Positions 17,041-26,302 of a stretch of DNA of 64,000 nucleotides are shown in pieces. A program made the position numbers and the translations under genes. The stretch's first letter is position 1; each line of letters starts with the position of its first letter. Origin of the DNA: Nesterenkonia sp. LB17. GTDB taxonomy: Bacteria > Actinomycetota > Actinomycetes > Actinomycetales > Micrococcaceae. The stretch lies in contig NZ_JAJOYX010000001.1 of the NCBI RefSeq assembly GCF_022565915.1, forward strand, positions 744,001 to 808,000, in the 5' to 3' direction. The notes beneath the pieces are model-generated. The model had not been told where the DNA came from. It saw nothing but the letters and a program-made list of their open reading frames with translations, and ran no database searches.

Positions 17041-17177
17041 CGTGCTCCGGGATCGGTGAAAGTCCGAACCGGCGGTCATAGTCCGCGACCCGAATCATGC
17101 GCAGTCCGCTGCGCATGGCTTGGTTGAACCGGTGGAATTCCGGTACCGACAGTCACAGTCTGGATGGGAGAAGCACG
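17041..17177 (+). promoter_or_regulatory. FMN riboswitch (RFN element)
   Basis: The conserved RFN blocks appear in order: GATCGGTGAAAGTCCG, ACCGGCGGTCATAGTCCGCG, TTGAACCGGTGGAATTCCGG, TACCGACAGT and GTCTGGATGGGAGAAG. The closing P1 stem CGTGCT/AGCACG fits at 17041-17046 and 17172-17177. It binds flavin mononucleotide and shuts down the rib genes. The 113 nt between it and ribD hold an 8-bp hairpin (17230-17250) and the ribosome site GGAAGGA, and no T-rich terminator, so control of translation is more likely than attenuation. Confidence 0.95.
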
Positions 17178-17290
17178 AGAGTCCGTGTGGCTGCCTCCGC
17201 GACCCCGCGAGCCCGCCATTCGTTCTCGACCGACGCCACCGCGGCGTCGGCCTCCCCGGAGTGCGTCGACACGCCGGGAAGGACGATGCG

Positions 17291-18367
17291 GTGCCAGACG
17301 AAGCTGTGATGCACCAGGCCCTCGAGGCGGCCCTCCTCGGCGTTCGCGGAGCCAACCCGCTGGTGGGTGCGATCCTGGTCTCCGCCGAGTCTGAGGTCCT
17401 GAGCATCGGTCACCACCGCGGGGCCGGCACCTTCCACGCCGAGCGTGACGCACTGGTGTCCTTCTCCCGTGAGCACCCCGGCGGGGCGGACCTCAGCTCC
17501 GCCACCCTGTACTCCACGCTCGAGCCCTGCCGACATCAGGGCCGCCAGCCCGCCTGCACCCAGCTGATCATCGACGCCGGCGTGGGACGTGTGGTCCACG
17601 GCGCGGCGGACCCCTCGAGCAACGGCGGGGGAGCCGGTGTGCTGCGGCGCGCCGGCATCGACGTCGTCTCCGGGGTGCTGGCGCAGCAGTGCGAGGCGTT
17701 GAACCACCGCTGGGTCGCAGCCGCCCGGCAGGCCCGTCCCTTTGTCACCGCCCATCTGGCGCAGACCCTCGACGGGCGCATCGCCGCCGCAGACGGGACC
17801 AGCCAGTGGATCACCTCCAAAGCGGCACGAGACCACACCCACATGGTGCGCAGCCGGACCGACGCGATCCTGGTCGGGACCAACACCGTCGCGGTGGATG
17901 ACCCCCGGCTCACCGCGCGGACCCCCTCCGGGGAGCTCGCCCTGCGTCAGCCGCTGCGGGTGGTGATGGGGATCACTCCGGTGCGTCCGGGGATGAAGCT
18001 GACCCAGGGTCTTCCCGAGGGCGACGGCTGGCTGCAGCTGCGCACCCGAGACCCGCTGGCGGCCCTGCAGGAGCTCGCGCAGACCACTCACGGCGGCTAT
18101 CCGATCAAGCATGTCCTGGTCGAAGGCGGTCAGAGCGTGCTCTCGGCCTTCTTCGCCGCCGATCTCGTCGATGAGGTATTCGCCTACCATGCGCCGCTGC
18201 TGCTCGGAACAGGCCGTGACAGCATCGGTGACATCGGTGTGAGAACGCTGAGCGAGGCGCCCCGCTTCGCTCTTGACCCCGCGGAGAGCGGGCCGGTGCA
18301 GATCATGGACTCCGATGTCTGTGTGCACCTGCAGCCGAAAGGAGATACATGTTCACCGGAATCGTGA
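17291..18367 (+). CDS. ribD: Bifunctional riboflavin deaminase/reductase RibD
   Basis: RibD deaminates and then reduces the pyrimidine product of GTP cyclohydrolase II. Residues 1-145 form the cytidine-deaminase-like domain with zinc ligands H49 (HAE), C80 and C89 (PCRHQGRQPAC). Residues 150-358 form the DHFR-like reductase domain, with RPFVTAHLAQTLDGRIA, DAILVGTNTV, DDPRLTAR and VLVEGG. GTG 17291 is chosen because GGAAGGA lies 7 nt upstream and the protein then has the standard length. The reading frame runs 19 bp past the start of the ribE fusion, so the two are translationally coupled. An FMN riboswitch lies upstream. Confidence 0.95.
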   Translation: MPDEAVMHQALEAALLGVRGANPLVGAILVSAESEVLSIGHHRGAGTFHAERDALVSFSREHPGGADLSSATLYSTLEPCRHQGRQPACTQLIIDAGVGRVVHGAADPSSNGGGAGVLRRAGIDVVSGVLAQQCEALNHRWVAAARQARPFVTAHLAQTLDGRIAAADGTSQWITSKAARDHTHMVRSRTDAILVGTNTVAVDDPRLTARTPSGELALRQPLRVVMGITPVRPGMKLTQGLPEGDGWLQLRTRDPLAALQELAQTTHGGYPIKHVLVEGGQSVLSAFFAADLVDEVFAYHAPLLLGTGRDSIGDIGVRTLSEAPRFALDPAESGPVQIMDSDVCVHLQPKGDTCSPES

Positions 18368-20409
18368 CTGGTCTGGGAGAGGTCCTTACACGTCGGTTCG
18401 ATCCGGCCAAGGGCGTGGAGCGGCTGAGCTTTGCGGCCCCGGGACACACCGAGGGGCTCGGGCTCGGCGGCTCGATCGCCGTCAACGGCGTCTGTGTCTC
18501 TGCGGTCGCCATCGAGGCCGAGCAGGTCAGCGTGGAGCTGATCCGCGAGACCCTCTCGCGCACCACGCTGGGACAGCTGAAGGTGGGGGACCCGCTGAAC
18601 CTTGAACGCTGCCTGCCGTCCGGCGCCCGGCTGGACGGGCACGTGGTGCAGGGACACGTCGACGGACTCGCGCAGCTCATCGAGGCAGATCCCCGGGACG
18701 GCCGGCACCGCTTCCTGATCAGCCCCGAGCTGGCGCCGTACATCGCGGAGAAGGGCTCGATCGCGATCAACGGGGTCTCGCTGACCGTCACCGCGGTCTC
18801 CGCCCCGGGGGCGACCGACCCCTGGTTCGAGGTCGGCCTGATCCCCACCACGCTGGCCGAGACCACCCTGGGCAGCACCGGGATCGGTGAACAGGTCAAC
18901 ATCGAGGTCGACGTGCTGGCGAAGTACGCCCGCCGGATGCTCCAGTTCGACCAGCACCTCGCCGCTGACCGGACGGCCGCCGTCGCCCCTGCCGCCGCGC
19001 CGGACGTCGAATCCGCCGATGCCGCCGCCGAGCCGCGTGCGGCCGATGAGCCGCCCACGACCGACCAGAAGCCGGGGTCGGTGCCCGCAATTCCTCAGCC
19101 GGAGACCCCTGCTCCGGTGCTGGACCGGATCGACGTCGCGCTCAACGAGCTCGCCGCGGGGCGCCCGGTGATCGTCGTCGACGACGCCGATCGGGAGAAC
19201 GAGGGCGACATCATCTTCCCGGCCGCGATGGCCACGAGCGAGCTGATGGCGCTGACCATCCGCTACACCTCCGGCGTGATCTGCACCCCGATGACCGCTG
19301 AACGCGCCGAGCACCTGGGACTGCCCCCGATGGTGGTGGACAACGAGGACCCCAAGGGCACCGCGTACACGATCAGCGCCGACGCGACCACCGGGGTCAG
19401 CACCGGGATCAGCGCGGCCGACCGGGCGCTCACCGTGAAGGTGCTGGCAGACTCGGCGAGCACCGCGGCGGACCTCAGCCGCCCGGGGCACATCTTCCCG
19501 CTGATCGCCGATCCGCAGGGAGTCCTCGGGCGCGACGGCCACACCGAGGCCGCAGTCGACCTCTGCCGGCTCGCCGGGCTCCCCGAGGTCGGCGTCATCG
19601 CCGAGCTGACCCACGACGACGGCCGGATGATGCGCCTGCCCGCGCTGCGCAAGTTCGCCGATGAGCACGAGTATGCGCTGATCTCGATCGCCGATCTGAT
19701 CGTCTACCGCGGCGGCACCCCCAAGCCGGGCACCGCGATGGACTCGGTCGCCGCCAGCTGGGAGGCGCCCGGCGACGAGCTGTCCAAGCTGGTGACCCCC
19801 GGACCGGTGGTCACCCTGCCCACCGATCACGGAGTCTTCGCCGCCCAGGTCTGGACCGAGCACGCCACCGGACACGAGCACATGCTCATCTCCGCCCGCT
19901 CCGAGGCTCCCGGTGAGGGCAATGAGGCCACCACGCGGCCGCTGATCCGGATGCACTCGGAGTGCGTCACCGGAGACGTGCTGGGCTCCCGACGCTGCGA
20001 CTGCGGCACTCAGCTGGCCTCCGCGCTGGAGTCCATCCAGCACGACGGCGGGCACCTGCTGTATCTGCGCGGCCACGAGGGCCGCGGGATCGGTCTGGCC
20101 AACAAGATGCGCGCCTATAAGCTCCAGGAGCAGGGCGCGGACACCGTGGAGGCCAACGAGATGCTGGGGCTGGCCGCGGAGCTGCGCGACTTCTCCGGCG
20201 CCGCTGCGATCCTCTACGCCGCCGGCATCCGCCGGCTGCGGCTGATGACGAACAACCCGCTCAAGGTGCAGACCCTGCGCAGCGCCGGGCTCGACGTCGA
20301 GCTGGCGCCCTCCACCGGAGTGGTGCACGCGACCAACCGCCGGTACCTGGAGACCAAGCGGGACCGGATGAACCACACGCTGGACCACCTCCAGCTGCAC
20401 GAGCAGTGA
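18349..20409 (+). CDS. ribE-ribBA: RibE-RibB-RibA three-enzyme fusion
   Basis: One uninterrupted 686-residue frame carries three riboflavin enzymes. Residues 1-200 are riboflavin synthase alpha: two lumazine-binding repeats, MFTGIVTGLGEV with GSIAVNGVCVSAV, then LDGHVVQGHVDG with GSIAINGVSLTVT. Residues 200-256 are an Ala/Pro-rich linker. Residues 257-480 are DHBP synthase (VVDDADRENEGDII, YTSGVICTPM, GHIFPL, THDDGRMMR). Residues 487-686 are GTP cyclohydrolase II with zinc ligands C539, C550 and C552, then LRGHEGRGIGL and TNNPLKV. RibBA fusions are common, but ribE is normally a separate gene before ribBA, so this is a fusion at that boundary. The start ATG lies behind AAAGGAG. Confidence 0.93.
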   Translation: MFTGIVTGLGEVLTRRFDPAKGVERLSFAAPGHTEGLGLGGSIAVNGVCVSAVAIEAEQVSVELIRETLSRTTLGQLKVGDPLNLERCLPSGARLDGHVVQGHVDGLAQLIEADPRDGRHRFLISPELAPYIAEKGSIAINGVSLTVTAVSAPGATDPWFEVGLIPTTLAETTLGSTGIGEQVNIEVDVLAKYARRMLQFDQHLAADRTAAVAPAAAPDVESADAAAEPRAADEPPTTDQKPGSVPAIPQPETPAPVLDRIDVALNELAAGRPVIVVDDADRENEGDIIFPAAMATSELMALTIRYTSGVICTPMTAERAEHLGLPPMVVDNEDPKGTAYTISADATTGVSTGISAADRALTVKVLADSASTAADLSRPGHIFPLIADPQGVLGRDGHTEAAVDLCRLAGLPEVGVIAELTHDDGRMMRLPALRKFADEHEYALISIADLIVYRGGTPKPGTAMDSVAASWEAPGDELSKLVTPGPVVTLPTDHGVFAAQVWTEHATGHEHMLISARSEAPGEGNEATTRPLIRMHSECVTGDVLGSRRCDCGTQLASALESIQHDGGHLLYLRGHEGRGIGLANKMRAYKLQEQGADTVEANEMLGLAAELRDFSGAAAILYAAGIRRLRLMTNNPLKVQTLRSAGLDVELAPSTGVVHATNRRYLETKRDRMNHTLDHLQLHEQ

Positions 20410-20474
20410 GACGTCACGAACCCTGAGACGTCACGAACAGTGAGATGTCACGAACAGCGAGATGTCACGAACAG
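20407..20474 (+). repeat. Four 17-bp tandem repeats between ribA and ribH
   Basis: Units of the form (T/C)GAGAYGTCACGAAC(A/C)(G/C) follow head to tail at 20407, 20424, 20441 and 20458, with only a few changes. The first unit contains the stop codon of the fusion gene. A fifth partial copy (TGACAC) follows. Confidence 0.9.
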
Positions 20475-20531
20475 TGACACCTGACCGGCAGTGATCCCCA
20501 TGACACCGACCACCACAGCAGAGGAGCCCGC

Positions 20532-21032
20532 ATGAGCGGCACCGGAACACCCCAGATCGAGACCTCCGAGCTGGCGGCGCTGCGCACCGCTGCCGCCGAG
20601 CAGGACCTGCGCGTCGCCGTCGTCGCCTCGCGCTGGCATGAGGTGGTCATGGACGGGCTGATCGCCGGCTCGCGCCGCTTCTGCGCGGAGATCGGTCTTG
20701 AGCACGTCACCGTGATCCGGGCTCCCGGCTCCTTCGAGCTGCCGGTGATCGCCTCCCATGCCGCGAGGAGCTTCGACGTCGTCGTCGCCTTGGGCGTGGT
20801 GATCCGCGGCGGGACCCCGCATTTCGACTATGTCTGCACCGCCGCCACCGACGGTCTGAGCCAGGTCGCGCTGAGCACCGGCACCCCGGTCGGCTTCGGA
20901 CTGCTCACCTGCGACGACGAGGCGCAGGCGCTGGACCGCGCCGGTCTGGAGGGCTCCAAGGAGGACAAGGGCTTCGAGGCGGCCCACGCCGCCGTCGCCG
21001 CAGCCGTGGAGATCGCCGCGCTGAACCGGTGA
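20532..21032 (+). CDS. ribH: 6,7-dimethyl-8-ribityllumazine synthase
   Basis: RibH condenses the RibD-pathway pyrimidine with the DHBP product of RibB; riboflavin synthase then uses the lumazine. The 166-residue protein has the family blocks [31 protein letters not shown] and [17 protein letters not shown] (with the catalytic His), then [14 protein letters not shown] and a C-terminal helix. The family normally forms 60-mer or pentamer shells. ATG 20532 has GAGGAG upstream. The gene lies 122 bp after the RibE-RibB-RibA gene, a gap filled by the 17-bp repeats. It closes the riboflavin cluster. Confidence 0.96.
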   Translation: MSGTGTPQIETSELAALRTAAAEQDLRVAVVASRWHEVVMDGLIAGSRRFCAEIGLEHVTVIRAPGSFELPVIASHAARSFDVVVALGVVIRGGTPHFDYVCTAATDGLSQVALSTGTPVGFGLLTCDDEAQALDRAGLEGSKEDKGFEAAHAAVAAAVEIAALNR

Positions 21033-21034
21033 GA

Positions 21035-21040
21035 TACCCT
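21035..21040 (+). promoter_or_regulatory. -10 element TACCCT for leaderless hisE
   Basis: TACCCT starts 2 nt after the ribH stop and ends 6 nt before the GTG at 21047. It fits the leaderless pattern and decides the hisE start over the GTG at 21029. Confidence 0.5.
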
Positions 21041-21046
21041 GGAGCG

Positions 21047-21310
21047 GTGAAAACCTTCGATCAGCTCTACGCCGAACTTGCCCAGAAGGCCGAGACCCGT
21101 CCGGAGGGTTCAGGCACCGTCGCAGCCCTCGATGCAGGCGTCCATCAGATCGGCAAGAAGGTCGTCGAAGAGGCCGCCGAGGTCTGGATGGCGGCCGAGT
21201 ATCAGAGTGATGCGGAGACCGCCGAGGAGATCTCCCAGCTGCTCTACCATCTGCAGGTCATGATGATCGCCAAGGGCATCGCTCCCGAGGACGTCTACAA
21301 GTACCTCTGA
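21047..21310 (+). CDS. hisE: Phosphoribosyl-ATP pyrophosphatase
   Basis: HisE hydrolyses phosphoribosyl-ATP, the second step of histidine synthesis. The 87-residue all-helical protein has the MazG-like pattern [34 protein letters not shown] with the metal-binding E-x-x-E, and [14 protein letters not shown]. The frame opens at GTG 21029, but 21047 is preferred. It gives the usual N-terminus (MKTFDQL) and follows a leaderless-type -10 box at the right distance. hisG follows after 59 bp, the standard hisE-hisG actinobacterial pair, and this promoter may serve the long his-trp run downstream. Confidence 0.94.
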   Translation: MKTFDQLYAELAQKAETRPEGSGTVAALDAGVHQIGKKVVEEAAEVWMAAEYQSDAETAEEISQLLYHLQVMMIAKGIAPEDVYKYL

Positions 21311-21369
21311 ACCTCCCGGGCGAGTTCGCCGACACCGCCGTCACCTGCACACGAAAAGACGAGATCCCT

Positions 21370-22221
21370 ATGCTGCGCATTGCTGTTCCGAACAAGGGCG
21401 CCCTCTCCGAGGCCGCCATGGAGATGCTCTCCGAGGCTGGCTACGTCCAGCGCCGCGACCGGCGCGAACTGGTCATGCTCGATGAGGAGAACGGGGTGGA
21501 GTTCTTCTACCTGCGGCCCCGCGACATCGCCGTCTACGTCGGCGCCGGCACCCTCGACGTCGGCCTGACCGGCCGAGACCTCTTCCAGGACGCCCGGGTG
21601 GACCACGGCGCCGAAGAGGTCCTCGGGCTGGGCTTCGGCAAGTCCACCTTCCGCCTGGCCGGACCCGCCGGACGATTCACCAGCGCCGCAGACCTCGCCG
21701 GCACCCGGGTGGCCACCAGCTACGACGGCCTGCTGGCCCAGTGGTTCCAGGACCAGGGCGTGCCCGACGTCGAGGTCGTCCACCTCGACGGCGCGGTCGA
21801 GACCTCCGTGCGGCTCGGCGTGGCCGACGCCATCGCCGACGTGGTCGAGACCGGCAACACGCTCAAGGCCGCCGGGATGGAGACCTTCGGCGAGCCGATC
21901 ATGCGCTCCGAGGCGATCCTGATCTCCGGCCGCGACCAGCACCCCGAGGGCCTGGACCGGCTCATCCGCCGTCTGCAGGGCGTGATGGTCGCCGCCCAGT
22001 ACGTGATGATGGACTACGACGTGCACCGGGACCTGCTGCCGGCGGCCGCCGCGATCACGCCGGGCCTGGAATCGCCGACCATCTCTCCGCTGGCGGACGA
22101 GAACTGGGTGGCCGTGCGCTCGATGGTCCCCGCCAAGAAGACCAACCAGCTGATGGACGAGCTCTACGAGCTCGGCGCCCGCGCGATCCTGGTCTCCTCC
22201 ATCCACGCCTGCCGCATCTGA
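21370..22221 (+). CDS. hisG: ATP phosphoribosyltransferase (long form)
   Basis: HisG catalyses the first committed step of histidine synthesis, joining ATP and PRPP. At 283 residues it is the long form with a C-terminal ACT-like regulatory domain (about 210-283), so it should be feedback-inhibited by histidine and need no HisZ. The N-terminal catalytic part shows [29 protein letters not shown] and the PRPP loop region [18 protein letters not shown] 21370 is preceded by AGATCCCT, a weak ribosome site. hisF follows after 14 bp. Confidence 0.96.
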   Translation: MLRIAVPNKGALSEAAMEMLSEAGYVQRRDRRELVMLDEENGVEFFYLRPRDIAVYVGAGTLDVGLTGRDLFQDARVDHGAEEVLGLGFGKSTFRLAGPAGRFTSAADLAGTRVATSYDGLLAQWFQDQGVPDVEVVHLDGAVETSVRLGVADAIADVVETGNTLKAAGMETFGEPIMRSEAILISGRDQHPEGLDRLIRRLQGVMVAAQYVMMDYDVHRDLLPAAAAITPGLESPTISPLADENWVAVRSMVPAKKTNQLMDELYELGARAILVSSIHACRI

Positions 22222-22235
22222 TCGCGGGACAGCAG

Positions 22236-23000
22236 ATGACACTTTCAATCCGAGTCATCCCCTGTCTCGACGTCGACGCCGGTCGCGTGGTCAAGGGGGT
22301 CAACTTCGAGAACCTCCGTGACGCCGGTGACCCGGTGGAGCTGGCCCACCGCTACAACCGGGCCGGCGCCGACGAGCTGACCTTCCTCGACGTCACCGCC
22401 TCCTCGGCCGACCGGGAGACCACCTACGACGTGGTCACCCGCACCGCCGAAGAGGTCTTCATCCCGCTCACCGTCGGCGGAGGCATCCGCTCGCCCCAAG
22501 ATGTGGACCGGCTGCTGCGCACCGGGGCCGACAAGGTCTCGATCAACACCGCCGCGGTGTCCCGCCCCGAGGTGATCAACGAGATCGTCGGCCGCTTCGG
22601 CAACCAGGTCCTGGTGCTCTCCCTCGACGCCCGGCGCAGCGACGCCACCGAATCCGGCTTCGAGGTCACCACCCACGGCGGCCGCACCGGCACCGGGATC
22701 GACGCGCTCGCGTGGTGCCGCGACGCGGCCGAGCGCGGGGTGGGGGAGATCCTGCTGAACTCCATCGACGCCGACGGCACCCGCGACGGCTTCGACACCG
22801 AGATGATCTCCGCGGTGCGCGCGGTGACCCGGGTCCCGCTGATCGCCTCCGGCGGCGCCGGAGTCCCGGCCCACTTCCCGCCCGCCATCGCGGCCGGCGC
22901 CGACGCGGTGCTGGCCGCCTCGATGTTCCACTTCGGGCCCGATGACATGATCGCCCAGGTCAAAGACGCCATTCGATCCGCCGGATACCCGGTGAGATGA
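22236..23000 (+). CDS. hisF: Imidazole glycerol phosphate synthase cyclase subunit
   Basis: HisF pairs with the glutaminase HisH (not in this window) to form imidazole glycerol phosphate and AICAR. The 254-residue (beta/alpha)8 barrel has the catalytic Asp in [16 protein letters not shown] (about D12), the phosphate site PLTVGGGIR and a second ASGGAG site near the C-terminus. A DARRSD stretch replaces the more common DAKR. ATG 22236 is chosen as it gives the standard N-terminus; the frame stays open upstream inside hisG. It sits 14 bp after hisG and 7 bp before hisI. Confidence 0.95.
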   Translation: MTLSIRVIPCLDVDAGRVVKGVNFENLRDAGDPVELAHRYNRAGADELTFLDVTASSADRETTYDVVTRTAEEVFIPLTVGGGIRSPQDVDRLLRTGADKVSINTAAVSRPEVINEIVGRFGNQVLVLSLDARRSDATESGFEVTTHGGRTGTGIDALAWCRDAAERGVGEILLNSIDADGTRDGFDTEMISAVRAVTRVPLIASGGAGVPAHFPPAIAAGADAVLAASMFHFGPDDMIAQVKDAIRSAGYPVR

Positions 23001-23007
23001 GGTCCGC

Positions 23008-23376
23008 ATGAGCAGCAGCGAAGAAGCCGAGATGCCACTCCTCCCACGGGCGGTGCGCGAGGCCGTGCGCTTCAACGCCGACGGACTCGTGCCGGTGATC
23101 ACCCAGGACGCCGAGACCTCCGAGGTGCTGATGCTGGCCTGGATGAACGAGGAGGCGCTGGGGATCACCCTGGCCACCCGACAGGGCGTCTACTTCTCCC
23201 GGTCCCGCCAGGAGCTCTGGCGCAAGGGTGCGACCTCCGGCAACGTGCAGCAGGTGCTCTCGCTCGCGCTGGACTGCGACGGTGACACCGTGCTGATGCG
23301 GGTCCAGCAGTCCGGACCGGCCTGCCACACCGGCACCACCGCCTGCTTCACCGGACGGGAGATCACCGATGCATGA
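23008..23376 (+). CDS. hisI: Phosphoribosyl-AMP cyclohydrolase
   Basis: HisI opens the purine ring of phosphoribosyl-AMP, the step after HisE. The 122-residue protein carries [24 protein letters not shown], split by family into the AWMN block and the FSRSR block, then [20 protein letters not shown] with the metal-binding Asp residues, and GPACHTG with the zinc Cys and His. HisE is encoded separately here rather than fused. Its last 8 bp overlap the trpE start, so the histidine and tryptophan genes are joined by translational coupling. Confidence 0.96.
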   Translation: MSSSEEAEMPLLPRAVREAVRFNADGLVPVITQDAETSEVLMLAWMNEEALGITLATRQGVYFSRSRQELWRKGATSGNVQQVLSLALDCDGDTVLMRVQQSGPACHTGTTACFTGREITDA

Positions 23377-25042
23377 CCTCGGCACCGTGGTCCCCGGAGC
23401 GAAGGAGTTCCTCGAGCTGGCCCACGATCACCGGGTGATCCCGGTGTCCATGACGCTGCTCGCCGACTCCCACACCCCGCTGAGCATCTACCGGGCGCTG
23501 GCCACCGACGACGCCGGAGCCGCCCGCCCGGGCACCTTCCTGATGGAGTCCGCCGCCCCCGGCGCCGCCTGGTCCCGGCACTCTTTCATCGGCGTGAGCT
23601 CCTCCGCCACGCTCAGCGAGAAGGACGGCGCCGCACACTGGATCGGGGAGCCCCCGGTCGGGACTCCGCGTGAGGGCACCACCGCCGCGGTGCTGCGCGA
23701 CACCCTGGACTTCCTCTCCGGCACCGCCACGCACGGCCCGGACGCCGCCACGCACAGCCCGGACGCCGCCACGCACAGCCCGGACGGCACCGCCGCTGGA
23801 GCCGCCGAGGCCGCCGCACGCGCGACCCCGGGTCGGCCCTTCATCGAGGAGCTGCCGCACCTGACTTCGGGCCTGGTGGGCTACGCCGGCTGGGACGTCA
23901 TCCGACACTGGGAGAAGCTGCCCCACCCGCCCACCGACGACCTCCACGTCCCGGAGATGGCGATGAACCTGGTCTCGGACCTCGCGGTGCATGACAACCG
24001 CGACGGCACCGTCACCCTGGTGGCCAACGCGATCAACTTCGACGGCCAGGACACCGGCGCCGAGGGAGCCTACGCCGACGCCGTCGCCCGGCTGCACCGG
24101 ATGAGCGCGACGCTCGCCGAACCGGTCGCACCGGTGATCTCCACCGCCCAGCCGCACTGGGGTGCGGCCGTGAAGCAGGACCTCACCGACCGGGTCGTCC
24201 ACGCCTGGGACCAGAACGAATACCTGGCCACCCTGGGCAAGGCCAAGCAGGCCATCATCGACGGCGAGATCTTCCAGATCGTGGTCTCCCGACGTTTCGA
24301 GGTCGAGACCGACGTCGACGCCCTCGCCGTCTATCGGATGCTGCGGCTGCTGAACCCCAGCCCGTACATGTACCTGATGCACTTCGAGACCCCCGACGGC
24401 GAGCCCTACCAGCTCGTCGGGGCCTCCCCGGAGGCGCTGGTCACCGTGGAGGACACCACCGTGATCACCCACCCGATCGCCGGCACCCGCCCCCGCGGGG
24501 AGACCCCGAGGCAGGATGCTGAGCTCGCCGAGGACCTGCTGGCGGACCAGAAGGAGCGCGCCGAGCACATCATGCTGGTGGACCTTGCGCGCAACGACCT
24601 GGCCAAGGTCTGCGTCCCCGGCTCGGTCCAGGTCACCCGGTTCATGGCGGTGGAGCGCTTCAGCCACGTGATGCACCTGACCAGCCACGTGCAGGGCGAA
24701 CTCGCACCCGAGCACAGCGCCTATGACGTGCTCTCCGCGACCTTCCCCGCCGGCACGCTCTCCGGGGCGCCGAAGCCGCGCGCGCTGCAGCTGCTCGACG
24801 CCTGGGAGCCCACCCGGCGCGGGATCTACGGGGGAGTGGTCGGCTACTTCGACCTGTCCGGACGGATGGACGCCGCCATCGCGATCCGCTCCGCGCTGCT
24901 GAAGGGCGGTCGGGCCTACGTGCAGGCCGGCGGAGGCATCGTGGCCGATTCCGACGACGACGCCGAACGTGAGGAAACCGTGAACAAGGCCGCCGCACCG
25001 CTGCGCGCGGTGCTGGCCGCCGATCGTCTGGAGCACACATGA
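23369..25042 (+). CDS. trpE: Anthranilate synthase component I
   Basis: TrpE converts chorismate to anthranilate, using ammonia from TrpG (not in the window). The 557-residue protein has the N-terminal Trp-binding domain and the chorismate-binding domain with [40 protein letters not shown] and [15 protein letters not shown]. Residues about 120-140 hold three THSPDAA-type repeats within a longer low-complexity insertion absent from typical TrpE. The feedback element near the N-terminus ([13 protein letters not shown]) is close to the usual LLE-x-D-x-x-T-P pattern. The start overlaps hisI by 8 bp. The stop overlaps the next gene by 4 bp. Confidence 0.95.
   Translation: MHDLGTVVPGAKEFLELAHDHRVIPVSMTLLADSHTPLSIYRALATDDAGAARPGTFLMESAAPGAAWSRHSFIGVSSSATLSEKDGAAHWIGEPPVGTPREGTTAAVLRDTLDFLSGTATHGPDAATHSPDAATHSPDGTAAGAAEAAARATPGRPFIEELPHLTSGLVGYAGWDVIRHWEKLPHPPTDDLHVPEMAMNLVSDLAVHDNRDGTVTLVANAINFDGQDTGAEGAYADAVARLHRMSATLAEPVAPVISTAQPHWGAAVKQDLTDRVVHAWDQNEYLATLGKAKQAIIDGEIFQIVVSRRFEVETDVDALAVYRMLRLLNPSPYMYLMHFETPDGEPYQLVGASPEALVTVEDTTVITHPIAGTRPRGETPRQDAELAEDLLADQKERAEHIMLVDLARNDLAKVCVPGSVQVTRFMAVERFSHVMHLTSHVQGELAPEHSAYDVLSATFPAGTLSGAPKPRALQLLDAWEPTRRGIYGGVVGYFDLSGRMDAAIAIRSALLKGGRAYVQAGGGIVADSDDDAEREETVNKAAAPLRAVLAADRLEHT
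23726..23788 (+). repeat. Three 21-bp repeats inside trpE
   Basis: The unit GCCACGCACRGCCCGGACGCC begins at 23726, 23747 and 23768, with one change in the first copy and one at the end of the last. It encodes [21 protein letters not shown], about residues 120-140. Confidence 0.85.
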
Positions 25043-25794
25043 GCAAGACCACCCCGTCCCCGGAGAACCCCGGCCCCGAAGGCCGCGGCTCCTCGATCGC
25101 CTCGCGACTCCGCAGGATCATGACACGTCGCGGCGTGGTGCTGATGTCCCTGCTCGGCGGCGCGCTGCTGCTGATCTCATCCACCATGACCTGGGTGCAC
25201 GCCTACGGCCTGGGCTCCACCTCCACGGTCCAGGAAGTGGCCATCACCGGCGCCGAGCTGGTCGAGACCGTCACCGCCATGGGCCTGGTCGGGCTCGCCG
25301 CAGGCGTCGCGGTCACGATCGCGAAGCGGCTGGGCCGCGTCGTCATCGGCTCGGTGCTCTTCGGCGCCGCCGTCATCGCGCTGCTGGCCATCCGCTCGGT
25401 GCTCGCGGACCCGGCCAATGCGGCGTCCGCGGCGCTGGGCGACATCACCGGCACCACCGCCGACGCCGCGCGCTACGAGCTGAGCATGGCCGTCTGGTTG
25501 GGCTTCATCGGCGCGCTGCTGCTGCTCATCGCCTCGCTCGCGCTGCTGGTCGTCTCCCATCGCTGGCCGGACCGCAAGTCCCGCAGATACCAGGTCAGCA
25601 CCGCCGAGGACGGCGCTCAGGGCCAGCTCGACGGTGATGCCCCCGACGGCGGGGCGGTCGAGGCCGGCCGGGAGGGCACCTCACAGACTCCGGCCGCGAA
25701 GCGCGGTGACGGCGGTCCCGAGTCCGGACCCGACGAGTTCGACCTCTGGGACGGGCTCTCCGACGGCCAGGACCCCACAGACCCCCGCCGCTGA
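25039..25794 (+). CDS. Trp biosynthesis-associated membrane protein
   Basis: This 251-residue membrane protein is of the Trp_oprn_chp family, found in actinobacterial trp operons between trpE and trpC. Four hydrophobic segments lie near residues 36-54, 75-95, 105-125 and 150-172. The first is followed by STMTWVHAYGLG, the family hallmark. The C-terminal 80 residues are acidic and disordered. Function is unknown; transport or membrane tethering in the Trp pathway has been guessed from context only. The ATG overlaps the trpE stop (ATGA). A 127-bp gap follows before the next gene, with no strong hairpin. Confidence 0.85.
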   Translation: MSKTTPSPENPGPEGRGSSIASRLRRIMTRRGVVLMSLLGGALLLISSTMTWVHAYGLGSTSTVQEVAITGAELVETVTAMGLVGLAAGVAVTIAKRLGRVVIGSVLFGAAVIALLAIRSVLADPANAASAALGDITGTTADAARYELSMAVWLGFIGALLLLIASLALLVVSHRWPDRKSRRYQVSTAEDGAQGQLDGDAPDGGAVEAGREGTSQTPAAKRGDGGPESGPDEFDLWDGLSDGQDPTDPRR

Positions 25795-25921
25795 AACCCC
25801 GGCGGCCCTGGTCGCTGAAGGTTTCGCGTCGCGACGTCACCGACGACGAGGCGCATCCATACGTGGCAGAATGGGTTGCAGAATTGAATGAGCACTGCCG
25901 CACGTTCTAGAGAGGACCAGA

Positions 25922-26302
25922 ATGGCCAACACCAATGCTCTGCGCGACACCGAGCCAGCTCCCGGCGAGAAGATCGATGATGAGTTCATCCATCACGATC
26001 ACATCGGCCACGGCTCCACCCCTGCAGCCTGGGCGCTGAGCCTCACCCTCATCGTCGGTTCGATCATCGCTGGGCTCGGCATGGTGCTCGAGGTCTGGGT
26101 GTTGGTCTGGATCTCGATCCTCTTCCTCCCGCTGGCGATCATCCTGGGCCTCGTGCTCAAGGCCAAGGGCTACGGCGTGGAGATGGATTCGACAGCGGTG
26201 CTCAAGAACGGCGAGAGCGCCCGTGCCCACCAGGGTCCGGCCAGCCCGGACAACACCCGCGGCGGCAAGGACAAGCGGCGGCCAGAAACCGCCGCACGCT
26301 GA
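25922..26302 (+). CDS. HGxxPAAW family small membrane protein
   Basis: The 126-residue protein carries the defining motif HGSTPAAW at about residues 36-43, preceded by a His-rich HHDHIGHG. Two transmembrane segments follow (about 43-65 and 70-87) and then a charged tail. Such proteins lie just before trpC across Micrococcales, and their role is not known. The stop codon is directly followed by the trpC ATG (TGAATG), so translation is probably coupled. The ATG 25922 has GAGAGGACCAGA as a good ribosome site. Confidence 0.85.
   Translation: MANTNALRDTEPAPGEKIDDEFIHHDHIGHGSTPAAWALSLTLIVGSIIAGLGMVLEVWVLVWISILFLPLAIILGLVLKAKGYGVEMDSTAVLKNGESARAHQGPASPDNTRGGKDKRRPETAAR

Noticed and set aside
20407-20474. 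The 17-bp repeats as a small CRISPR array
   Set aside because: The units are head to tail without spacers, are too short, and no cas gene is near.
21029-21310. hisE starting at GTG 21029
   Set aside because: That start overlaps the ribH stop and adds six residues not typical of HisE. The GTG at 21047 follows a -10 box at leaderless distance and gives the standard N-terminus.
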